DNA of 11,877 nt from Bacillota bacterium (lineage in GTDB: Bacteria > Bacillota > Clostridia > Clostridiales > Clostridiaceae), in NCBI GenBank assembly GCA_021779235.1, contig JAJYBA010000034.1:1-11877 (forward strand). The letters run 5' to 3'. The notes under the pieces were generated by a model that did not search any database, was not told the origin of the DNA, and worked only from the letters and a program-made list of their open reading frames with translations. Positions 6,961 to 11,877 of the stretch are shown piece by piece. The position numbers were made by a program, and so were the translations under genes. Positions within the stretch are counted from its first letter, which is position 1; every line of letters starts with the position of its first letter.

Positions 6961-6989
6961 CCCTGACATAGTTCTATGTCAGGGTTTTT
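6961..6989 (+). terminator. FMN riboswitch expression-platform terminator
   Basis: CCCTGACATA (6961-6970) pairs perfectly with TATGTCAGGG (6975-6984) around GTTC, followed by TTTTT. Its 5' arm can instead pair with 6841-6848 in the aptamer, giving two mutually exclusive folds. It precedes the ribU SD by about 35 bp. Confidence 0.93.
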
Positions 6990-7033
6990 ATTATATCCAT
7001 CCCTAGAAGATGTATTAATTAGGGGGTATAAAA

Positions 7034-7660
7034 ATGAGAGACGAAAAACTTGTTAAACTTATCAAAATTTCACTTTTATCTGTTATGGCTTTTCTTTTAA
7101 TGTATATTGAATTACCATTACCGATATTTCCAGATTTCCTAAAAATTGATATTAGTGACCTACCAGCACTTTTAGGGGCTTTTGCATTAGGACCAATAGC
7201 AGCAGTCGTTATTGAATTAGTTAAGAATATATTACATGGAATGCTTGCAGGGAAGACAGCCTTTATTGGAGAATTAGCAAATTTTCTAGTGGGATCATGC
7301 TTAGTATTAGTATCTGGATATATATATAAGGTGAAGAAAAGTAAGGGTGGAGCTGTAGTTGCATTATTGATAGGAGTAATTGTTATGTCAATTTTTGCAG
7401 GTATATTAAACTATTTTGTTGTTCTGCCATTATACGAAAAAGTATTGGGATTCCCGATAGTTGCGGTAGTAGGAATGGGAGCAAAAATAAATCATAACAT
7501 TAAGGATTTAAACACTTTTATTATATGGTCAATCATACCTTTCAACATTCTTAAGGGTATAGTAGTAGCAGGAGTAACGTTAGCTATATATAAGAGCGTT
7601 TCTCCTATACTTCATAAAGAAAACATGGAGAGAGAATACAAAAATAGAGAACAGAATTAG
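7034..7660 (+). CDS. ribU: RibU, riboflavin-specific S component of an ECF transporter
   Basis: This 208-residue integral membrane protein binds riboflavin and works with the shared EcfA/EcfA'/EcfT energy-coupling module, which is not in this window. It has about six hydrophobic segments (roughly 10-27, 40-62, 80-98, 107-130, 140-150 and 160-187) with short loops. The LPLPIFPDFLKIDISDLPAL stretch at about 27-46 and the following GAFALGP and NILHG are typical of RibU. The start at 7034 follows AGGGGG at 7021-7026. The FMN riboswitch directly upstream gives independent support for the substrate: flavin excess should switch the gene off. The tail is hydrophilic and charged. It is a single-gene transcript, ended by the 25-bp terminator downstream. 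Confidence 0.95.
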   Translation: MRDEKLVKLIKISLLSVMAFLLMYIELPLPIFPDFLKIDISDLPALLGAFALGPIAAVVIELVKNILHGMLAGKTAFIGELANFLVGSCLVLVSGYIYKVKKSKGGAVVALLIGVIVMSIFAGILNYFVVLPLYEKVLGFPIVAVVGMGAKINHNIKDLNTFIIWSIIPFNILKGIVVAGVTLAIYKSVSPILHKENMEREYKNREQN

Positions 7661-7709
7661 ACGTTTAAAAAGATAGCAGTGAAACATGACTTATAGGCAG
7701 AGACAATAT

Positions 7710-7776
7710 AAAAAAGACTCGCAAATAAATGGTTACCTATTTTATAGGTAACCATTTATTTGCGAGTCCTTTTTTA
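7710..7776. terminator. Bidirectional terminator between ribU and rimI
   Basis: 7716-7740 and 7744-7768 are perfect 25-bp inverted copies around a TTT loop. The flanks are a run of A on the left (7710-7715) and a run of T on the right (7770-7775), so the structure works in both directions. It serves the convergent ribU and tsaE-tsaB-rimI transcripts. It ends 8 bp from the rimI stop codon. Confidence 0.95.
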
Positions 7777-7783
7777 TTTTTCA

Positions 7784-8233
7784 TTACAAGTGTCGATTCC
7801 ACATAATTACAGCATCTTCCCCGTTATCTTCATAGTAACGGGGTCTAATGCTTTCCTTTTCAAAGCCATGTTTTTCATATAAATTTATAGCAACAAAATT
7901 TGAACTTCTAACCTCTAAGGTTATTCCTGTAACCTTTTGTTTTCTGCAAATTCTAAATAAGGCCTCCACTATCATATCTCCAGCACCAACACCACGAGCT
8001 GCAGGATGAACTGCAATGTTAGTAATATGGGCTTCATCTATAATTACCCACATTCCTCCATAACCGACTATTGAATTGCCCTTTTTTAATATAACGTATT
8101 TAGCAAACTTATTATCTAGCTCACTTTCAAGTGATTCATAGCTCCAAGAAATAGGAAAGCTTAACTCACTAATATTTAATATGGATTTAATAGATTCTCT
8201 GTCCATTGGGCAAATTTTAAAATCACTATTCAT
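7784..8233 (-). CDS. rimI: RimI-type ribosomal protein / N-alpha-acetyltransferase
   Basis: This 149-residue GNAT acetyltransferase transfers acetyl from acetyl-CoA to a protein N-terminus, classically that of ribosomal protein S18. The acetyl-CoA pyrophosphate loop is R80-GVGAG (80-85) in VHPAARGVGAGDMIVEA. The catalytic-region strand is ITLEVRSSN with E107, and NLYEKHGF (117-124) is the usual GNAT C-terminal motif. The length is normal for RimI. The gene overlaps tsaB by 8 bp in another frame, implying coupled translation. Clustering with tsaB and tsaE is common and supports RimI over other GNAT enzymes. Non-ribosomal substrates are possible. Confidence 0.9.
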   Translation of the reverse strand: MNSDFKICPMDRESIKSILNISELSFPISWSYESLESELDNKFAKYVILKKGNSIVGYGGMWVIIDEAHITNIAVHPAARGVGAGDMIVEALFRICRKQKVTGITLEVRSSNFVAINLYEKHGFEKESIRPRYYEDNGEDAVIMWNRHL

Positions 8234-8939
8234 CTTTATTTTGCCTCATCTTTTCTTCATACTCACGCTCAGCTTGAGGTTTTCTAAGGTAAATAGGAAC
8301 TGACGCATATATATCATCTTTTATTCCATTAGACAGAAGCTTAAGACCTAATTCTCCTAAGGATGTGGCCTTAGCTAAATTTAAATGAGCTGGCGCAAAA
8401 TTGACCTTAGGTAAATGTGTTATAATTTTTTCTTTGAATTTTGGAACTCCATCACCTACAAAGGAAATACTACAATTTTTCTCTTTAAGAATATTTATTA
8501 ATTCATCTATAGAGATATTTGTATAGTCACTGATGCGAGTAAGTTCACAATTATTAAAAGTATATAAGGCGGTATAAACATTATCTCTTAGAGCATCCAG
8601 TATGGGACAGATAATTCCATCTGTATATGCTAAGTTATATGCTAAAGAATCTAAGGTAGATACAGTCACAAAAGGTTTTCCTGTACCTTGGCTTAATCCT
8701 TTAATGGTAGCCATTCCTATTCGAAGGCCTGTAAAGGAACCTGGTCCCTTTGAGGCTACAAAGGCATCAATATCGCTTATGTCCATTCCTGTATTATTAA
8801 ATAATTCATCAATCATAGGCATAAGTATTAGAGAATGTTGCTTTTTATAATTAAAAGTTATTTCGCCAAGGATTCTGTTATCGTCAAGGATAGCGCAGGT
8901 TGCTGATTCTGTGGCAGAATCCAGACTTAAAATTTTCAT
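8226..8939 (-). CDS. tsaB: TsaB, tRNA threonylcarbamoyladenosine biosynthesis protein
   Basis: This 237-residue protein of the ASKHA fold (YeaZ) partners TsaD and TsaE in making t6A at position 37 of ANN-decoding tRNAs. It is a scaffold rather than an enzyme. Characteristic features are MKILSLDSAT at the start, HSLILMPMIDELF (35-47) and the signature GPGSFTGLRIG (65-75). Near the C-terminus is PIYLRKPQAERE. The SD AAGGAG lies in the end of tsaE, and the start overlaps the tsaE stop by ATGA (8936-8939), typical of translational coupling. The partner gene tsaD is not seen in this window, so it must be elsewhere in the genome. Confidence 0.96.
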   Translation of the reverse strand: MKILSLDSATESATCAILDDNRILGEITFNYKKQHSLILMPMIDELFNNTGMDISDIDAFVASKGPGSFTGLRIGMATIKGLSQGTGKPFVTVSTLDSLAYNLAYTDGIICPILDALRDNVYTALYTFNNCELTRISDYTNISIDELINILKEKNCSISFVGDGVPKFKEKIITHLPKVNFAPAHLNLAKATSLGELGLKLLSNGIKDDIYASVPIYLRKPQAEREYEEKMRQNKDE

Positions 8940-9394
8940 AGTTTTAGCTCCTTTATATAGTCATATCTTTTATCGCAATATTTGAAGTTGATTTTTCTAT
9001 AATTAACTCCCAGTTCAGGAAGTTTATCTATGGTTATGGTTAAATTATTTGGTGGAATTAACTCTTCAATATAGTTAGCCCATTCAATAATACTAACTCC
9101 ATCACTAAATATATACTCGTCAAAGCCTATAGCTGCTATTTCATCAGGATCATTTACCCTGTAGACATCAAAATGATATAATTTCAAACGGCCTGTATAT
9201 TCATTTACAATTGTAAAAGTAGGGCTTGTAATATGGTCTTTAATATCGAGACCCTTTGCAATTCCCTTTGTTAAATGAGTTTTGCCAGTGCCGAGGTCGC
9301 CAATTAAGCAAATTATGTCACCTGAATTTACAAGTGCGCCTATTAGTTCTCCTATTTTATTAGTTTCTTCTACTGTAGTTACGATAAATTCCAT
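8936..9394 (-). CDS. tsaE: TsaE, ATPase of the t6A tRNA modification complex
   Basis: This 152-residue P-loop ATPase (YjeE) drives turnover of the TsaB-TsaD complex. The Walker A motif is GDLGTGKT (32-39), followed by SPTFTIVNEY (57-66), LYHFDVYR (72-79) and IIEWA (102-106), all hallmarks of the family. I prefer the ATG at 9394 over the in-frame GTG at 9401-9403, because that GTG is part of the SD GAGGTG, which then sits 6 nt before the ATG. This is the first gene of the tsaE-tsaB-rimI operon. The upstream sequence is the T-tract of the HD-GYP terminator, so the promoter must be in or just after it; only a weak -10-like TAAAAT is visible there. Confidence 0.95.
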   Translation of the reverse strand: MEFIVTTVEETNKIGELIGALVNSGDIICLIGDLGTGKTHLTKGIAKGLDIKDHITSPTFTIVNEYTGRLKLYHFDVYRVNDPDEIAAIGFDEYIFSDGVSIIEWANYIEELIPPNNLTITIDKLPELGVNYRKINFKYCDKRYDYIKELKL

Positions 9395-9422
9395 AAGTTT
9401 CACCTCATTAAATATTTTATCC

Positions 9423-9461
9423 TAAAAAATAAAAAAAGAAAAGGTAATCTAGGAGATTACC
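9423..9461 (-). terminator. Intrinsic terminator of the HD-GYP gene
   Basis: On the minus strand GGTAATCT and AGATTACC (9454-9461 and 9443-9450) form a perfect 8-bp stem with a 3-nt loop, followed by TTTTCTTTTTTTATTTTTT. It begins 14 bp after the HD-GYP stop codon and separates that gene from tsaE. Confidence 0.88.
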
Positions 9462-9475
9462 CATAATATATAGAT

Positions 9476-10729
9476 TTATTTTTGTTCATTATATTCAATT
9501 GTATTTTTTAAGTGAACTACAGCGTTTTTGCAAATGAATTTATCCTCAACCATACTATCTAGAATAGACATGGCCATATCTTCTGGAAGACCATTTCTAT
9601 AAGGCCTATCTTCTGTTAGGGCTTGAAATATGTCACATACGCAAAGTATTCTACATTCTTCACTGATTTCTTCGCTATTTAAGTTATTAGGGTAGCCATC
9701 CCCGTTTAGTTTTTCATGATGATTTGTTGACCATGAACTAATATCTGGTACATCTTTAATCATATTTAAAATAATACCAGTGTAATAAGCATGAGATTTA
9801 ATTGTTGAAAATTCTTCACTAGATAAAGGTCCGGCTTTATCTAATATGTTAGTGGGTATGGCAAGTTTTCCTATATCATGAAGTAAACCTGCTATCTTCA
9901 TCTTGATACACTTTTCTTCAGGGTATCCTATATGCTTTGAAACTTTGTAAGCTAAGTTTGCAATTTCTCTTGAATGAGTAGCCGTAAATTTACTTTTATT
10001 ATCTATAATATTTGAAAATATATTAGAAATGCGCTCAAACTCTTTTAGATTTAAATAAATATTTAGCGGTGGAGCTATATTGTCTAGAATAAAAGGCATA
10101 TAAGGCAAATTATCAAGATTACACCAAAAGATATCTTTTTTAGATACTTCATACAATGCTTTTACTATTTCTTCAGAAAATAAACATTCGTTGGATTTTA
10201 TACATTCTATAATTGAATCCTTTTGCATAAAACCAGGTATGTTTTCCTTAAATAATGATTCAATTAAATCAGCTATACGTATTATCTGACTTTCAATAGG
10301 AATATCCTCACCTTTTATTCCAAAGTTACCTGTTCCATCCCAGTTTTCATGATGATATAAAATTATATTGGAAAGATCGCTTATGTCGTCAATATCAGGA
10401 AAAGACTTTAATATTTCAGAACCACCAGTGCAATGAGATTTTATAAAAGCTTCAGAAGTATGACATTTAGTAAAGCTATTAGCTGCACCAATATCATGCA
10501 AAAGTGCAGAGATATATAATCTATTCATTATATTATCCTCAAGTTGCAAAAGTTTACCTAATTCGATGGCTATATAGGTAGTTCTAGTGGAATGATGCAA
10601 AAAAGTATGTTGTGCATAATTAATTTTAGAGACTTTCGAAGTGTCATCTAAACTTTCTATAGAACTAATTTCTGCCAAGTCTAGTGCAAGAGACATAGCT
10701 CTTATAGTTTTATCTAAGCTAATTTTCAT
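9476..10729 (-). CDS. Tandem HD / HD-GYP domain protein, probable c-di-GMP phosphodiesterase
   Basis: This 417-residue cytoplasmic protein has two HD-type modules and no transmembrane or receiver domain. The C-terminal module (about 245-400) is a complete HD-GYP: H252, HDIGKLAIP with H284/D285, HHEKLNGDGYP (337-347) and DIFQALTEDRPYR (366-378). Such domains hydrolyse cyclic di-GMP. The N-terminal module (about 40-160) keeps H78/D79 in LLHDIGA and HHENWDGTG (126-134). It lacks the lysine after HDIG and has NFG where GYP should be, so it may be regulatory or use another nucleotide. GAGG lies 7 nt before the ATG. It is transcribed alone, from a long leader that appears structured (10793-10935), and it ends at its own terminator. 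Divergent from the CBS-ACT gene. Confidence 0.88.
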   Translation of the reverse strand: MKISLDKTIRAMSLALDLAEISSIESLDDTSKVSKINYAQHTFLHHSTRTTYIAIELGKLLQLEDNIMNRLYISALLHDIGAANSFTKCHTSEAFIKSHCTGGSEILKSFPDIDDISDLSNIILYHHENWDGTGNFGIKGEDIPIESQIIRIADLIESLFKENIPGFMQKDSIIECIKSNECLFSEEIVKALYEVSKKDIFWCNLDNLPYMPFILDNIAPPLNIYLNLKEFERISNIFSNIIDNKSKFTATHSREIANLAYKVSKHIGYPEEKCIKMKIAGLLHDIGKLAIPTNILDKAGPLSSEEFSTIKSHAYYTGIILNMIKDVPDISSWSTNHHEKLNGDGYPNNLNSEEISEECRILCVCDIFQALTEDRPYRNGLPEDMAMSILDSMVEDKFICKNAVVHLKNTIEYNEQK

Positions 10730-10768
10730 GTAAAAACCTCATTCCTACATATTGTTAAGTACCTAAAT

Positions 10769-10795
10769 CATCATCTTCGATGCTGCAATATTAAC
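10769..10795 (-). repeat. 27-bp dispersed repeat, copy B (HD-GYP leader)
   Basis: This is the second copy of the 4511-4537 repeat, with 25 of 27 identities on the minus strand. It starts within the last bases of the 3' side of the closing stem of the structured leader and ends about 40 bp before the HD-GYP start codon. As with copy A, it points toward the downstream gene. Confidence 0.8.
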
Positions 10796-10935
10796 GACTT
10801 CAAAAGGTGATTTACCCCTTTGTAGATCTCTAGTATAGTAGGCATCCCCCTTGCAGTCCTCTGAGGGAGACAACAATTCTCAATTGTTATCGCACCACTT
10901 ATAGAAGTTGGAGATTTTCCTTTAGAAATGTCGTT
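10793..10935 (-). ncRNA. Unassigned structured leader RNA upstream of the HD-GYP gene
   Basis: Read on the minus strand, AACGACATTTCTAAAGG (10935-10919) pairs with CCTTTTGAAGTCGTT (10807-10793) to close the domain: about 14 pairs with two bulges and one mismatch. Inside, TATAAGTGG and CCTACTATA can pair with two bulges. They enclose a 10-bp hairpin (10869-10891, AACAATT-GAG-AATTGTT core) and a second stem TCTCCC/GGGGGA (10865-10870 with 10845-10850). Two pairs are G-U on the minus strand but would be A-C on the plus strand, so the minus strand is the likely transcript. A promoter places the 5' end at the first closing pairs. I see no hallmark of the c-di-GMP-I, c-di-GMP-II, T-box, SAM, cobalamin, ydaO or 6S families. 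It may be a riboswitch-like leader or a separate small RNA. Confidence 0.55.
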
Positions 10936-10937
10936 AA

Positions 10938-10965
10938 AGTATATAGTAAGACAATATTATCATAA
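10938..10965 (-). promoter_or_regulatory. Probable promoter of the structured leader / HD-GYP gene
   Basis: On the minus strand the -10 is TATACT (10943-10938) and the -35 is a weak TTATGA (10965-10960), with a 16-bp spacer. The predicted start falls at about 10931-10935, exactly at the first bases of the closing helix of the leader RNA. Confidence 0.45.
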
Positions 10966-11110
10966 TTAGAGCAAATAAAAAATAGTTTTAGTATTAAATG
11001 ATTTATAAAATGCTAAAAATAGACTATATATTTTAAATTCTATAAAAAAATACGCAATTTAGACTAATGCCTTTATAAACAATTATAATTCAAATAAGAG
11101 ATAAATGTTT

Positions 11111-11139
11111 TTTACTTAAATTATAAAATAATGTATAAT
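11111..11139 (+). promoter_or_regulatory. Sigma-A promoter of the CBS-ACT gene
   Basis: TTTACT (11111-11116) and a perfect TATAAT (11134-11139) are 17 bp apart. The expected start is near 11146, about 26 nt before the ATG, within the palindrome GGTATATATACC. Confidence 0.65.
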
Positions 11140-11151
11140 GGTATATATACC
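11140..11151. promoter_or_regulatory. 12-bp palindrome at the CBS-ACT transcription start, operator candidate
   Basis: GGTATATATACC is a perfect palindrome directly abutting the -10 box and covering the predicted start site. That position suits a repressor operator. Its alternating TA core could arise by chance in such A+T-rich DNA. Confidence 0.3.
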
Positions 11152-11171
11152 TTGTTAAGGAGGGAATAATT

Positions 11172-11792
11172 ATGTTTGTTAATAATTTGATGCTACTAAA
11201 AGAAAAATTAATCACTGTGACACCAAAGGTGACTATAGGTAAAGCTTTAGAAATTATGGATGAAAATAATTTCTTATCGATTCCTGTAGTTGAGGACAAT
11301 AAATTCTATGGGGCAATTTCAAAAGAAAGAATTTATACTTATTATTATGAAAAATGCCTTGATAAGAAATGTTTGTTATCCGATTTTATAGTTGAAAATG
11401 TAATGAGAACTGATGTTCCCGTTATTAATCCAATGCAGCAAGCAGAAGAAGCAGCACATTTTTTAGAGACAAGAAGTGTTTCATTTGTAGCTGTAGTAGA
11501 TAGCTATGGTGATTTTAAGGGCATAGTTACACATCATGCGATCTTTCACCAATTTACTGAATTATTCGGACTTAATAAGGGAAAAAGATTAGCCGTTATA
11601 GCTTATGATATTCAAGGTCAGATTTCTAAGCTTTCAAAAATAATAACCGAAAACAAAGGTGATATAATTAGTTTTGTAGTTGTTGATCCAAAAAGTCTTA
11701 CTGAAGTTAAGGAAATTGTTGTAAGACTTAAGACTGATAATTTTGATGAAATTGTTTCAAAAGTAAAAATTGCAGGTTTTAAAGTTCAATAA
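11172..11792 (+). CDS. CBS-CBS-ACT domain protein (AcuB-like)
   Basis: This 206-residue cytoplasmic protein has two CBS motifs (about 8-60 and 73-128) forming a Bateman module, then an ACT-like domain (about 138-206). The first CBS contains ALEIMDENNFLSIPVVED and FYGAISKERI. The second contains VMRTDVPVINPMQQAEEAA and GIVTHHAIF. The ACT part begins RLAVIAYDIQGQISKLSKII and ends at the C-terminus. CBS pairs usually bind adenine nucleotides and ACT domains small ligands such as amino acids. The same order is found in AcuB-type proteins, whose role is poorly defined. No catalytic domain is present, so a sensor or regulatory role is likely. AAGGAGGG at 11157-11164 gives a strong SD for the ATG. 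It is divergent from the HD-GYP gene and stands alone in this view. Confidence 0.85.
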   Translation: MFVNNLMLLKEKLITVTPKVTIGKALEIMDENNFLSIPVVEDNKFYGAISKERIYTYYYEKCLDKKCLLSDFIVENVMRTDVPVINPMQQAEEAAHFLETRSVSFVAVVDSYGDFKGIVTHHAIFHQFTELFGLNKGKRLAVIAYDIQGQISKLSKIITENKGDIISFVVVDPKSLTEVKEIVVRLKTDNFDEIVSKVKIAGFKVQ

Positions 11793-11877
11793 TTCCTATT
11801 AAACATATTGTATAACATTAGTGTAAAATCTTATATAATGGTAAATTAAGCATTAAGAAGCACGAAAAGATACATGA
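11793..11877 (+). promoter_or_regulatory. Right-edge spacer with a promoter-like TATAAT
   Basis: No gene is visible. TATAAT occurs at 11834-11839 within TATATAATGGTA, a context close to that of the CBS-ACT promoter (TGTATAATGGTA at 11132-11143). No good -35 lies at normal spacing; TTGTAT at 11808-11813 is 20 bp away. It could serve a gene beyond the window. No terminator for the CBS-ACT gene is seen here. Confidence 0.25.

Noticed and set aside
10793..10935. Known riboswitch or housekeeping RNA upstream of HD-GYP
   Set aside because: I looked by eye for the conserved cores of c-di-GMP-I and -II, T-box, SAM, cobalamin, ydaO, SRP and RNase P and found none. This does not replace a covariance-model search.
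1..11877. CRISPR arrays, tRNA or rRNA genes, transposases, phage genes
   Set aside because: No regularly spaced repeats, no tRNA-like cloverleaf or T-loop sequence, and no recognisable transposase or integrase translation on either strand.

Overview
The window looks like a chromosomal segment of a low-GC Gram-positive anaerobe, most likely Clostridium in the broad sense. The reasons are the strong A+T bias in every gene, purine-rich Shine-Dalgarno (SD) sites of the AGGAGG type, frequent non-ATG starts, long intrinsic terminators, and the gene set: Tex, an FMN-riboswitch-controlled RibU, TsaE/TsaB/RimI and a tandem HD-GYP protein. Most of it is ordinary housekeeping DNA. I see no insertion sequence, prophage, CRISPR array, tRNA or rRNA.

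Layout from left to right. Positions 1-252 hold two short C-terminal-like coding scraps in different frames, closed by a terminator-like hairpin. A YdjM-type membrane 'metal-dependent hydrolase' follows at 311-853, then a doubtful 43-residue ORF. Next is a class B penicillin-binding protein without PASTA domains (1060-2868, TTG start). A membrane-anchored M28-type zinc peptidase (minus strand, to 4442) converges on it. The peptidase is divergent from tex (4613-6775), and the 170-bp spacer between them carries an inverted repeat, half of a dispersed repeat pair, and an unusual hairpin-spaced ribosome binding site for tex. A perfect-TATAAT promoter drives an FMN riboswitch and terminator ahead of ribU (7034-7660). 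A 25-bp perfect bidirectional terminator separates ribU from the convergent operon tsaE-tsaB-rimI (minus strand, 9394 to 7784), whose genes overlap by 4 and 8 bp. Upstream lies a tandem HD-GYP gene (minus strand) with its own terminator, and divergent from it a CBS-CBS-ACT protein (11172-11792).

Functional links: TsaE and TsaB belong to the tRNA t6A37 machinery. RimI is their usual neighbour and acetylates protein N-termini. RibU imports riboflavin and is shut off when FMN binds its leader. The HD-GYP protein probably hydrolyses cyclic di-GMP.

The least expected element is the 442-bp spacer at 10730-11171. On the minus strand it carries a promoter followed by about 140 nt that fold into a closed multi-branch RNA ahead of the HD-GYP gene. 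I cannot assign this RNA to any family I know. Just beyond its closing stem lies a 27-bp segment that recurs with 25 of 27 identities upstream of tex, in the same orientation relative to the downstream gene. This leader RNA and its repeated tail are the best candidates for something undescribed here.
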